Part shown: in pieces, positions 1 to 8,383 of the stretch
How positions within the stretch are numbered: the stretch's first letter is position 1
Layout: every line of letters begins with the position of its first letter
Assembly: GCA_004297305.1 (NCBI GenBank)
Contig: SCTR01000007.1
Coordinates: forward strand, 390,690-454,689
Length of the DNA: 64,000 nt
Reading direction: 5' to 3'
Origin: Actinomycetota bacterium
GTDB lineage: Bacteria; Actinomycetota; Actinomycetes; S36-B12; FW305-bin1
The notes under the pieces: model-generated
What the model saw: the letters and a program-made list of their open reading frames with translations, nothing else
What the model was told of the DNA's origin: nothing
Databases searched by the model: none
Made by a program: the position numbers and the translations under genes

Positions 1-524
1 CAGCTGCCGGGCGGGCCTTCTTCGGCGGGTCCACCAGCAGCCGGCGGCGCGGTGGGCGGCTCGGTGTCGAAGTCGTCCGGCGAGATCTGGTCGAGGAACT
101 CCCGGAAGCGTTCGACCTCGTCCTCCTGCTCGTCCGGGATCTCGATGCCGGCCTCCGACAGCACGCTGTCGGCGCCGTAGATCGGCGTACCGGTCCGCAA
201 CGCGATAGCGATCGCGTCCGAGGGCCGCGCGCTCACCTCGACCCCGGAGTCGAAGACCAGCAGGGCATAGAACACCGCATCCTTCAGCTCGGTGATCCGG
301 ACTTCCCGCAACGACTGGTGCAGCGCCTCGAGCAGGTCGCGGACGAGGTCGTGGGTCAGCGGCCGGGCCGGGACGACGCCCTGCTGGGCGAAGGCGATCG
401 CGGTCGCCTCGACCGCACCGATCCAGATGGGCAGATAGCGCTCGCCGTCGACCTCCCGCAGGAGCACGATCGGCTGATTGTTCGGCATCTCTACGCGGAC
501 GCCCACCACGTCGAGCTGATGCAC
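1..524 (-). CDS. Bifunctional nuclease family protein (DUF151), probably complete or nearly so
   Basis: The GTG start at 524 gives MHQLDVVGVRVEMPNNQPIV, the usual N-terminus of actinobacterial DUF151 proteins. The core continues through YLPIWIGAVEATAIAFAQQG and a second block with SARPSDAIAIALR, both family signatures. The tail is acidic and Pro/Gly-rich. The last full codon is at 3-5 and bases 2-1 read TG on the minus strand, so a TGA stop may lie exactly at the window edge, giving about 174 residues (family usually near 160). It lies downstream of the MerR and FHA genes, the same order as M. tuberculosis Rv1827-Rv1829. The family is linked to nuclease activity in plants; its bacterial role is not established. 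Confidence 0.85.
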   Translation of the reverse strand, partial: MHQLDVVGVRVEMPNNQPIVLLREVDGERYLPIWIGAVEATAIAFAQQGVVPARPLTHDLVRDLLEALHQSLREVRITELKDAVFYALLVFDSGVEVSARPSDAIAIALRTGTPIYGADSVLSEAGIEIPDEQEDEVERFREFLDQISPDDFDTEPPTAPPAAGGPAEEGPPGS

Positions 525-643
525 GAGCCCACCCTACCGACCACGCTCCGGCTTGGCAGGCGCGTGCGACGGGCAGTCTCCCGGCTGCCGCGGCGCGTCG
601 ACTCGCGCCGCTCAGCCGGTCGGTTCGCGGCGTAACGCGCCGC

Positions 644-1384
644 TCAGCTGGTCAGTTCGCGGCGCAGCGCGACGCGGACCAGCGCCGCGTGCAGCCGGAC
701 CGACAGCGCCGCCAGCTCCCGCGCCACCTCGTCAGCGCGAGAGCGCTGCTCGGCGGTGCGCGAGCGCAGCAGCGGCGAGACGACCTGCTCGACCAGGCCC
801 GCCTCCCGCTCCGCGGCCAGCCGGAACGACCGTAGGTGACGCGGCTCGAACCCGAAACCGGTCATCGCCGCGACGGTGTTCGCCACGCTGAGGGCGTCGG
901 CGTCGAACTGGCCACCGGAGCCGGCGGCCAGCAGGCCGTACGACTCCAGCTGGGCGAGCACGTCCTCGGCCAGGCCCGACGACGCCAGCAGCTGCTCGCG
1001 GGTCAGCCGGGTCCGGGACGCCGCGGTCACCCGGAAGTCGTCGGCGCGTGGCAGTCCGTCGACGTCGGCGAGCGACCCGTCGGCCCGGCCGGACGGGCCG
1101 GCCAGCTCCGCCGGGGTCTGCCCGCGGTCCATCGCGTCCAGTTGGTCCCGGATCACCTTCAGCGGCAGGTAGCGCTCCTGCTGCATCCGCAGCACGTACC
1201 GGAGCCGGTCGACGTCACCGGGGCTGAACTTGCGGTAGCCGCTGGGAGTACGGGCCGGCTCGATGAGGCCTTCGGCCTCGAGGAAACGGATCTTGGAGAT
1301 GCTGACGTCGGCGAACTCCTCCTGCAGCACGGCCAGCACCTCCCCGATGCCCAGCAGGCCGCCGGCCCGGTCGACGGTGCTCAC
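644..1384 (-). CDS. ftsR: MerR-family transcriptional regulator, FtsR/Rv1828-like
   Basis: A protein of about 246 residues with an N-terminal MerR winged helix: LLGIGEVLAVLQEEFADVSI, then SKIRFLEAEGLIEPARTPSG and YRKFSPGDVDRLRYVLRMQ. A long C-terminal helical region follows. The C-terminus lacks the metal-binding cysteines of metal-sensing MerR proteins. The family match and the position after the FHA gene point to FtsR (Rv1828), which in corynebacteria activates ftsZ. I chose the GTG at 1384, eight bases after the FHA stop. An alternative start at 1414 would overlap the FHA gene and adds a non-conserved leader. The gene is probably cotranscribed with the FHA gene. Confidence 0.85.
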   Translation of the reverse strand: MSTVDRAGGLLGIGEVLAVLQEEFADVSISKIRFLEAEGLIEPARTPSGYRKFSPGDVDRLRYVLRMQQERYLPLKVIRDQLDAMDRGQTPAELAGPSGRADGSLADVDGLPRADDFRVTAASRTRLTREQLLASSGLAEDVLAQLESYGLLAAGSGGQFDADALSVANTVAAMTGFGFEPRHLRSFRLAAEREAGLVEQVVSPLLRSRTAEQRSRADEVARELAALSVRLHAALVRVALRRELTS

Positions 1385-1391
1385 GCGCGGC

Positions 1392-1913
1392 TCATCCCGT
1401 CGGCCCGTCGGCATCGAGCCGGACCCGATCCGGGGCCTGCGGCTCGAGGAACAGGAAGCGGTACTTGCCGATCTGCACCTCGTCGCCCAGCGCCAGCCGC
1501 TGCTGCTCGATCCGCGCCCGGTTCACGTAGGTGCCGTTGAGGCTGCCGACGTCGTGCACCGACCAGCCCAGGTCGTCGTGCCGGAACTCGGCGTGCCGAC
1601 GGCTGACGGTGATGTCGTCGAGGAAGACGTCGGCGTCCGGCGCGCGGCCCACCGAGACCAGGTCGCCGGCCAGCGAGAACTGCGTGCCTTCGCCGGGCCC
1701 CCGGCGTACGACGAGCGCCGCGGCCTGGTCACCGACCGCCAGCCCCGCGGCGTCGGCCAGCGACAACGGCCCCGAGTCGGGGCCGCCGAGCATCCCGGTG
1801 CTCTCCGCGGCGGATTCCGGCTCGGACGGGGCGGGCAGGACCGCGCCACAATTGCTGCAGTACCGGTCGTCGTCTGCCGCGACCGTCCCGCAGGTCAGGC
1901 ATTCGCGGGCCAT
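1392..1913 (-). CDS. FHA-domain protein with N-terminal zinc ribbon (GarA/OdhI position)
   Basis: The start ATG at 1913 gives MARECLTCGTVAADDDRYCS: two CxxC pairs (CLTC, CSNC) form a zinc-ribbon knuckle. A variable linker leads to an FHA domain with GRAPDADVFLDDITVSRRHA and SLNGTYVNRARIE, carrying the Gly-Arg, Ser-Arg-Arg-His and Asn-Gly phosphothreonine-binding residues. The position between gcvH and the MerR gene is that of GarA/OdhI, the inhibitor of 2-oxoglutarate dehydrogenase. However, the N-terminal ETTS-type phosphothreonine motif of GarA is not visible and a zinc ribbon stands in its place. It is a phosphopeptide-binding protein; whether it controls the TCA cycle is inference. Confidence 0.85.
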   Translation of the reverse strand: MARECLTCGTVAADDDRYCSNCGAVLPAPSEPESAAESTGMLGGPDSGPLSLADAAGLAVGDQAAALVVRRGPGEGTQFSLAGDLVSVGRAPDADVFLDDITVSRRHAEFRHDDLGWSVHDVGSLNGTYVNRARIEQQRLALGDEVQIGKYRFLFLEPQAPDRVRLDADGPTG

Positions 1914-2050
1914 CAGTCGGGTGCTCCTCGGCTGGGAAAGGCTCACTGGGCGGCTGAGGGTCGCGGTCGATCACCGGCCCCAGCGACTCGGCATGCGACG
2001 ACTCTCGCCGTCACGTCAAGGGAGAGGGTAGCGGCCAGGCCCGCGCCGCG

Positions 2051-2446
2051 TCAGCCTTCGCCGATGCTCAACCGGTACGACAGGGCGTCGAGCAACTCGT
2101 CGACGACCGCGACGTCGTCCACTGCGAGTTCGACCATCCAGCCGGCGCCGTACGGATCGGCGTTGACGGTCTCGGGCGCCGCGTCCAGCACCGGGTTGCA
2201 CGCGAGCACCGTCCCGGTCACCGGTGCGTAGATGTCGCTGACGCTCTTGGTGGACTCCACCTCGCCGCACGGCTCGCCGGCCTGGACCGTGGTCCCCACC
2301 GTCGGAAGCGTCACGAAGACGACGTCGCCCAGCGCGCTCTGCGCATGGTCGGTGATCCCGAATCGCACCGTCCCGGCGGCGCCGACGGCGACCCATTCGT
2401 GCTCGGTGGTGTAGCGCAGGTCATCCGGTACGGCCGTCTCGGTCAT
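2051..2446 (-). CDS. gcvH: Glycine cleavage system H protein
   Basis: A protein of 131 residues with the full H-protein fold: YTTEHEWV near the N-terminus, GITDHAQSALGDVVFVTLP, and the lipoylation loop GEVESTKSVSDIYAPVTG with the acceptor Lys (residue 68). It carries the aminomethyl intermediate between the P, T and L proteins of glycine cleavage in the cytoplasm. gcvP and gcvT are not in the window. Transcription continues leftward towards the FHA gene after a 137-base gap. No glycine riboswitch is evident in the 100 bases upstream. The length is normal for the family. Confidence 0.95.
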   Translation of the reverse strand: MTETAVPDDLRYTTEHEWVAVGAAGTVRFGITDHAQSALGDVVFVTLPTVGTTVQAGEPCGEVESTKSVSDIYAPVTGTVLACNPVLDAAPETVNADPYGAGWMVELAVDDVAVVDELLDALSYRLSIGEG

Positions 2447-2548
2447 GTCGCCTCCATACGCCGCGCGGACTGGCCGGCGGGCCTGTGCCGGGGACGCGAG
2501 GGTACCGGCCGGGCCCGACCGCCGACGTCGCGACCGTGACCGTTCCGA

Positions 2549-5050
2549 TCATGACCGGCCCGCGCGCTCCACGATCGCGACCCAGCCGGCCAGCAGGTCC
2601 TGCGCGGCCGGCCCGTCGCCGGCTTCGGCCCACAGCCGGATCACGGCCTCGGCGGGATCGGGCAGCACCAGCGCCCAGCTGCCGTCCGGTTCGACCACGC
2701 GCACGCCGTCGGTCAGGTCGATCTGGCGGTCGGCCCCCGCTTCGGTCACCGACCGCATCGCCTGGCCACGTCGTGCCCACGGGGTGGCGACCGTGGCCCG
2801 CCGGACGTGCGCCCGCGGGATCCGGGCGTCGACCGCGCTGAGCGGCAGCCGGGTCCGGGCCAGCAGGCCGAGGAGCCGGACGAACATGGCCAGCGCATCC
2901 ACGTGCGGCCCCATCGCAGGAACGACGTAGCCGCCCCGGCCGTCGCCGCCGAACACCAGGCCGGGCTCGGCTGCCACGACCCGGGCGAGGTCGGCCTCGG
3001 TGGTCGCGGTCCACCGGACGTCCACGTGATGGAAGCGGGTGACCTGCTCGGCGACCCGCGTGGTCGTCACCGGAAGGGCGACCAGCCCGCCGGGCTGCTC
3101 GGCGGCGACCAGGTCGAGCAGGACGAGCAGCGCGCGCTCGTCGTCGACCACGGCGCCCTGGTCGTCCACGACCGACATCCGCTCCCCGGTGGCGTCGATG
3201 CGGATCCCGAAGTGGGCGCGCGAGGACGCCACGAGCGCGCCCAGTCGCTCAAGTGCCACCGCCCGCGCGGCCTCGGTCGGCGTCGGCGCGGACTCGTCCA
3301 GCCGGCCGTTGACCGTCAGCACGTCGACGCCGACCCGGGCCAGCAACGTCGGCAGGACCAGCGACGCCGTGCCTCCGGCGACGTCGACGACGACCTTGAG
3401 CCCGGCCTCGGCGATCCCCGACGTGTCGACGCAGCGCAGGACGTCCGCGGCGTAGTCGTCCACCACCCGGCGCGGCGTCGTAATGTCGCCGATCTCGCCC
3501 GGGAAGGGGCGCCGCAACTCCTGCCGGGACAGCAGCCGTTCGACGCGGTGGGCGGCGGCGGCGCCCAGGTCGGCACCGCGTTCGTCGAGCAGCACGATGT
3601 CCAGGCTCTCCGGCGAACCGGGCGTCGTACTGATGAGGATGCCGCCGGCGGCGAGCTGGGCGGTATCCGCCCGGGCGATCGGCAGCGGCATCGTCCGCAG
3701 GTCACGGACCTCGACCGCGGCAGCGGTCAGCGCGCCGGCGATGGTGCGCGCGAACGCTCGCGCCGGCCGGGAGTGGTCTCGCGCGACCGTGACCGTGGCG
3801 CCCTTCGGCAGGCTCGTCGCGAACGCCGAGGCCAGTCGTACGGCGGTCTCCGGGGTGATCTCCACGTTGACGATCCCGGAGACTCCGCGGGGACCGACGA
3901 GCTGGCCGTGCCCACGCGACTCCCAGATCACCGAGTCGTTGACGACGGCGCCCGCGTCGACTGCCTTGCCCGGGTACACCCGTACGCCGTCGGAGACGAT
4001 CGCCTCCTCCCCCAGCGTGCAGTGGTCGCCGATCACCGCCCCGGCGTGCACTCGTACGCCGCGCATCACGTCGCTGGACCGTCCCACCACGCAGCCGCGC
4101 AGGTCGGCACCGGAACCGACGAAGACGTTGTCGTGCAGCACGGACCGGGCGATCCGCGCGCCGGACCGGACCACGACGTTGGTCCCGATGACCGCGTGCT
4201 CGTCGACCTCGACGCCGGCCTCGACCTTGGCGTAGGGGCCGATGTACGCCGGTCCGCTGACCGCGGCGTCGGGGTCGACCTCGGCGCCTTCGGCCACGAA
4301 GACCCGCGGTGCGACCTCGAACCCCTGGACCTGCGCCTGCACCAGCCCGCCGAGCACGTCGGCCTGCACCGCGAGGTAGGCCTGCAGCGTGCCGACGTCC
4401 TCCCAGTAGCCACCCAGCACGTGGCCGTTCACCGGCGCCCCGGCGGCGATCAGGGCGGGCAGGACGTCGTGCGACCAGTCGGAGGCGACGTCGAGCGGCA
4501 CGTGGTCGAGGACCTCGGGCTCCATGACGTAGATGCCGGCGTTGACGGTGTCGGTGAAGACCTGACCCCAGCCCGGCTTCTCCAGGAACCGTTCCACCCG
4601 GCCGTCCTCGGCGAGGGCCACCAACCCGAAGTCGACCGGGTCAGTCCGCCGGGTCAGCCCGACCGTGACGAGCGACCCGCGCTCGCGGTGCACCGCGACG
4701 AGTTCGGTGAGGTCGACGTCGGTGAGCGCGTCCCCGGAGATCACCAGGAAGGTGTCCGATCGCAACGCGCGTTCGGCGTTGCGGATGCTGCCGGCGGTCC
4801 CGAGCGGCCGGTCCTCCGTGGCGTACGTCAGGTTGACGCCGAGTTCACTGCCGTCGCCGAAATACGTGCGGATCAGCGAGGCCAGGTACTGGACGGTGAC
4901 CACCGTCTCGGCGAGCCCGTGCTGCCGCAGCAACAGCAGCACGTGTTCCATGATCGGCCGGCCGACGACCGGCAGCAGCGGCTTGGGGGTGCCGGTGGTC
5001 AACGGGCGCAGCCGGGTGCCCTCTCCCCCGGCCATCACCACCGCGCGCAC
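2549..5050 (-). CDS. Mannose-1-phosphate guanylyltransferase-like / degenerate phosphomannomutase fusion
   Basis: A protein of 833 residues. Residues 1-240 are a nucleotidyltransferase with the signature MRAVVMAGGEGTRLRPLT and KPLLPVVGRPIMEH. Residues about 250-380 are left-handed beta-helix hexapeptide repeats (IGPYAKVEAGVEVDEHAVIG). The rest has the phosphohexomutase fold, but its key loops are altered. The catalytic-serine loop (usually TASHNP) reads STTPGSPESLD, the metal loop (DGDxDR) reads RIDATGERM, and the phosphate loop (RxSNTEP) reads LPDPAEA. The N-terminal half should make an NDP-sugar, probably GDP-mannose, for cell-envelope glycans. The mutase half is probably inactive or regulatory. 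Translation follows pgsA after 13 bases, so the two look cotranscribed. Confidence 0.85.
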   Translation of the reverse strand: MRAVVMAGGEGTRLRPLTTGTPKPLLPVVGRPIMEHVLLLLRQHGLAETVVTVQYLASLIRTYFGDGSELGVNLTYATEDRPLGTAGSIRNAERALRSDTFLVISGDALTDVDLTELVAVHRERGSLVTVGLTRRTDPVDFGLVALAEDGRVERFLEKPGWGQVFTDTVNAGIYVMEPEVLDHVPLDVASDWSHDVLPALIAAGAPVNGHVLGGYWEDVGTLQAYLAVQADVLGGLVQAQVQGFEVAPRVFVAEGAEVDPDAAVSGPAYIGPYAKVEAGVEVDEHAVIGTNVVVRSGARIARSVLHDNVFVGSGADLRGCVVGRSSDVMRGVRVHAGAVIGDHCTLGEEAIVSDGVRVYPGKAVDAGAVVNDSVIWESRGHGQLVGPRGVSGIVNVEITPETAVRLASAFATSLPKGATVTVARDHSRPARAFARTIAGALTAAAVEVRDLRTMPLPIARADTAQLAAGGILISTTPGSPESLDIVLLDERGADLGAAAAHRVERLLSRQELRRPFPGEIGDITTPRRVVDDYAADVLRCVDTSGIAEAGLKVVVDVAGGTASLVLPTLLARVGVDVLTVNGRLDESAPTPTEAARAVALERLGALVASSRAHFGIRIDATGERMSVVDDQGAVVDDERALLVLLDLVAAEQPGGLVALPVTTTRVAEQVTRFHHVDVRWTATTEADLARVVAAEPGLVFGGDGRGGYVVPAMGPHVDALAMFVRLLGLLARTRLPLSAVDARIPRAHVRRATVATPWARRGQAMRSVTEAGADRQIDLTDGVRVVEPDGSWALVLPDPAEAVIRLWAEAGDGPAAQDLLAGWVAIVERAGRS

Positions 5051-5063
5051 GGCCCGGCCTCAC

Positions 5064-5672
5064 TCAGGTCCGGGCAGCCACGGTGGCGAACAACCGCCGG
5101 GCCTGGACGACATACAGGATCCCGGCGTACCAGTACAGCGCCGTCCCCCACAGCAGCAGTGCCCATCCGAAGGCTCGGGCCACGACGGCCAGGCTACCGT
5201 CGGGGCCGCCGCCGAGGCCCCAGGTCGCGAACAACAGCAGCGGCAACGCGGCGAGGATGAGGAACGTCGCCAGCTTGCCCAGGAAGTGCACCGGCAGGGC
5301 GTTCAGGCCGCGGCGGCGTAGGGCCGGAAGCAGGGTCAGCAGGACGAGGTCTCGCCCGAGCAGCGCCACCACGACCCACCACGGCACGATCTGCCGCAAG
5401 GCCAGGCCGACGAGGGTCGCGGCGATCCACAGCCGGTCGACCAACGGGTCCAGCACCTGCCCGAGCGCGGAGATCTGGTGCAGCCGGCGCGCCAGTACGC
5501 CGTCCAGCCAGTCGGTGGCGGCGCTGAGGACCAGCACCGCCAAGGCCACCCCGTCGGCCTGCCGCGCCAGCAAGACGAGGAACAGCGGGATCGCCAGCAG
5601 CCGCAGCAGGCTGAGCAGGTTGGGAACCGTCAGCACCCGGGTCGTCTGCACCGCGGTCGGCTGTACCCGCAC
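5064..5672 (-). CDS. CDP-alcohol phosphatidyltransferase (PgsA2-like)
   Basis: A polytopic membrane protein of 202 residues. It has the family signature D-G-x2-A-R-x8-G-x3-D-x3-D as DWLDGVLARRLHQISALGQV followed by LDPLVDR, within an N-terminal NLLSLLRLLAIPLFLVLLA segment. Such enzymes swap CMP from a CDP-diacylglycerol for an alcohol acceptor at the membrane (phosphatidylglycerophosphate, phosphatidylinositol phosphate or similar). Its position near gcvH recalls Rv1822 (pgsA2). The substrate cannot be read from the sequence. The GTG start lies seven bases after the stop of the upstream membrane-protein gene, so these form one transcription unit with the downstream sugar-nucleotide gene. Confidence 0.88.
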   Translation of the reverse strand: MRVQPTAVQTTRVLTVPNLLSLLRLLAIPLFLVLLARQADGVALAVLVLSAATDWLDGVLARRLHQISALGQVLDPLVDRLWIAATLVGLALRQIVPWWVVVALLGRDLVLLTLLPALRRRGLNALPVHFLGKLATFLILAALPLLLFATWGLGGGPDGSLAVVARAFGWALLLWGTALYWYAGILYVVQARRLFATVAART

Positions 5673-5679
5673 CGTGGTC

Positions 5680-6627
5680 CTACGGCCGGCGGGCAGCCGG
5701 GCCCGCTGTCCGGTGCGGCGGGAACTGCGTCGGCTGGAACGGGGGCCGTGCCGGGTGTACCGCCCGGGCGGCGTTGGTCGGGGCGGCGTTGGTCATGGCG
5801 GCGACCGGCGCGATCGCTTCGGTGGGCGCGGCATCGACCGGCTCCGGGGCCACTGGCGCGTCCGGCCCGCTCGGAGGGGTCGGCGGGACGGCCACGGCGA
5901 GAGACCCGGCGACAGACCCCGCGAGGGGCGCGGCGACAGACCCCGCGAGGGGCGCTGGCCCGGGCGCTGGGTACGCCGCAGCTGCCGCGTGCCGCTGACC
6001 ACGCCGGGCCACAGCCGCGCGGGCCAGCAGGACGGCGGCGACGACCAGCATCGCGCCGAGGACGACCGCCACGATGGCGACCGGGAAGATCCATCCTGCG
6101 GTCAGACCGACCTGCAGCTCGACCGCGACCGCCGGCGAGCCATCGGCATTCATCACCACCAAGGTGCGGCCGCGACCGTGCAGCGCCAGCTCGACCCGGG
6201 CCGTGGTGCCCACCGCGGAGGCCTGCCAGAACCGCTGCTCGGTCGGGTCGTCGGGTGTTCCGGTCCCGGGGACCGGGACGAGACGTTGCCCGGTCGAGCC
6301 CGGCTCCCGCAGCACGTCGTACGGCCGGCCTCGCAGGTATGCGTCCACGTCGTCCGCCGGGGCGAGCCCGACGAAGATCGGGCGGCCGTCCAGCGAGCGC
6401 GCGCCCACGATCACTGTCGCCAGGTCGGAACTGACCGGCGATCCGTCGACCGCGACGACGTCGGCGATCACGGCGGCCGCGGGACCGCTGCTGCGGACCG
6501 CGCCGATGCTGCTGCTGTAGGTGCCGTCAGGGCCGAAGACGACGAGCAGGATCACGCCGGCGGCCACGGCCAGGCAACCAACCAGAGCGGCAATCGCGGC
6601 GATCAGCCAGAGCCAGACCGGTCTCAA
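5680..6627 (-). CDS. Two-span membrane protein, unknown function
   Basis: A protein of 315 residues that starts at a TTG codon. A strong membrane helix lies at residues 5-31 (WLWLIAAIAALVGCLAVAAG), and a second near 178-202 (IFPVAIVAVVLGAMLVVAAV). The roughly 145 residues between them would be outside the membrane. The cytoplasmic tail is Pro/Ala-rich and contains a short repeat (APLAGSVA three times), encoded by a 24-base tandem repeat near 5905-5960. I do not recognise the family. It is the first gene of the unit that continues into the phosphatidyltransferase and sugar-nucleotide genes, so a role at the cell envelope is a reasonable inference only. Confidence 0.6.
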   Translation of the reverse strand: MRPVWLWLIAAIAALVGCLAVAAGVILLVVFGPDGTYSSSIGAVRSSGPAAAVIADVVAVDGSPVSSDLATVIVGARSLDGRPIFVGLAPADDVDAYLRGRPYDVLREPGSTGQRLVPVPGTGTPDDPTEQRFWQASAVGTTARVELALHGRGRTLVVMNADGSPAVAVELQVGLTAGWIFPVAIVAVVLGAMLVVAAVLLARAAVARRGQRHAAAAAYPAPGPAPLAGSVAAPLAGSVAGSLAVAVPPTPPSGPDAPVAPEPVDAAPTEAIAPVAAMTNAAPTNAARAVHPARPPFQPTQFPPHRTAGPAARRP

Positions 6628-6934
6628 CCGTCGGTCGCCACCTCTCGTCCTACGTTCCTACCGGCCGCGTTGCGGCTCCCGTCCTACGTTCTTGCCGCTC
6701 ACGTCCCCATCGGTTCGCCGCGCACGAGCCCCGTCGGATGCGGCGCCCGGCCGGCGGTGGTCAGGCTAACCGGACGCCCGGCCGGATTGATCCACGCATC
6801 GCTGCGGCGTCCCGCCACGACATCGCGCGGCGGCAGCGCCCACCCGGACGGGCGGGTGCAGCGGCAACGGTCAGCGCGGCCTGCTATACCCGACGGGCAC
6901 TCGTGTCCTGCGAGTGGCAACGGGGAGGATCACG
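6628..6934. other. Divergent intergenic region
   Basis: A stretch of 307 bases between the leftward membrane-protein gene and the rightward lipoprotein gene. It must hold both promoters. The ten-base word TCCTACGTTC occurs twice near 6649 and 6680, about 31 bases apart, on the side of the leftward gene. A CTATAC hexamer near 6885 could be the -10 element for the rightward gene. No RNA gene or further coding region is seen. Confidence 0.4.
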
Positions 6935-8218
6935 ATGCCGACGTCACAACGTTCACTGCCGGGCTCAGAGCCGGCCCACACCCAGCCGGTGGACTCACAG
7001 CCGGCCGACTCACAGCCGGTGGACCCACAGCTTGTGGGATTGCTGCCCGGATCACTGCTGCCGTCACGCCGGAGGATGCGCCGAGGCGGACGGTGGGCGG
7101 CCATGGCTTGCGCCGCTGTGACGGGCGTCGTCGGCTTCGTCGGCTGTGCGCAGGTCAACGCCAAGGCGGCGACCGATGCCGCGCTGGCGAACCTGCAGGC
7201 CGCGACGGCGGCGACGTTCACCATCCGGCTGGACGACCCGAACGACAACCTGGTCAGCCACGCACGCGAGGCGGATCGTCGGTCGACCGCCGCGCTGGCC
7301 GACTCGACGGTCACCGTCACGGTTACGGCACCGGCGGGGTCCACCCTCGGCCAGGCTGCGGGTCCGGCGTCGGCGGGCACCGATCCGTCCCGGACGGTCG
7401 GGGTCTCCTTCGCCTATGCCTATCGCGGCACCACGCTCGTGCAGCTGCGTCTGGTGGCGGGCGTGCTCTACGCGAAGCTCGATCTGCCGGGCCTGGCTGC
7501 CATGACGGGGACGCCGGGCAGCAAGCCATGGCGGAAGGGGGTCGACTCGGATCCGATCTTCGGCGCCGCACTGGGCTCCGTGTTGACCAAACTCGAAGCC
7601 GGCAAGTGGCTCAGCCTCGATCTCGACACCTACCAGCAGGTCACCGATGCGCTGTCGAAGTCCGGGTTGCCCGGACAGCCGACGCCCAGCCAACCCGACC
7701 CGGCCCAGATCAGTGGCTGGTTGCAGACCGTTGCCGAGGGGGTAAGCGCCAATCTCACCTCGATCCCCCGGGTCGACGGGGCCACGACGTACGTCGACGT
7801 CAAGGTCAACGCCCGGGCCGCCGCCGCGGCGATCGTCGACCGGCTGGCCGGGGCCAACGTCCCCGGGCTGGACGCCGCTGCCGTTCCCAGCGCCAAGGCC
7901 GACGTGGCCAAGATTGCTGACGGCACAGTCGACGGCACGTTGACGATCACCGACGGGCACCTGACCCGGATCGCCGTCGACCTGCACAGCCTGGCGCTGC
8001 TGGGGGACGACCGCGATGCCGTCGCGGCCACCGACGGCGTTCGGCTGCTCGTGGACGTCGACGACTCGGCCGCCGCCGTCAGCGCGCCGGCACGCGGCGA
8101 GGTCGCCCCGATCGACAGCATCGTCACCGGCATTGCCCGGTCGTGGCAGGCCGCCCTCCGCGACCTTCCGCGGAGCGTGACGTCGCTGGAGCCACCTCGC
8201 GCCGCGCTGCGCAGCTGA
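6935..8218 (+). CDS. Probable exported lipoprotein (LppX/LprG-like size and style), unknown function
   Basis: The ATG at 6935 is chosen because GGGGAGG ends six bases before it. The product is about 427 residues. An unusual hydrophilic leader of some 45 residues holds QPVDSQPADSQPVD repeats. RRRMRRGGR and a hydrophobic stretch follow, ending GVVGFVGCAQ, an acceptable lipobox with Cys near residue 72. The mature part starts KAATDAALANLQAATAATFT and is a beta-rich domain without cysteines. The pattern (short helix, Lys/Arg-free beta sandwich, LYAKLDLPGLA) resembles actinobacterial lipoproteins of the LppX/LprAFG type, but similarity is by eye. The long N-terminal leader before the signal peptide is odd. 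Confidence 0.65.
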   Translation: MPTSQRSLPGSEPAHTQPVDSQPADSQPVDPQLVGLLPGSLLPSRRRMRRGGRWAAMACAAVTGVVGFVGCAQVNAKAATDAALANLQAATAATFTIRLDDPNDNLVSHAREADRRSTAALADSTVTVTVTAPAGSTLGQAAGPASAGTDPSRTVGVSFAYAYRGTTLVQLRLVAGVLYAKLDLPGLAAMTGTPGSKPWRKGVDSDPIFGAALGSVLTKLEAGKWLSLDLDTYQQVTDALSKSGLPGQPTPSQPDPAQISGWLQTVAEGVSANLTSIPRVDGATTYVDVKVNARAAAAAIVDRLAGANVPGLDAAAVPSAKADVAKIADGTVDGTLTITDGHLTRIAVDLHSLALLGDDRDAVAATDGVRLLVDVDDSAAAVSAPARGEVAPIDSIVTGIARSWQAALRDLPRSVTSLEPPRAALRS

Positions 8219-8383
8219 TAGGAGCGAGGGCAGGAAGGGCGCGGCTGCGGGCACCAATGGCCGTCCGCCGGGCGACGGCACCGCCAGCCGACAGGGCCGG
8301 CCGAGTTGGGCCCGGCCGAACGAGGGCCAAACGACTTGGCGCCGACGGCGTTAGCGGCCGACTGGGGTGAGCGGCCGACCGGG

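Noticed and set aside
2447..2548. Glycine riboswitch before gcvH
   Set aside because: The gap is about 100 bases and shows none of the conserved glycine-aptamer core; it is mainly GC-rich spacer.
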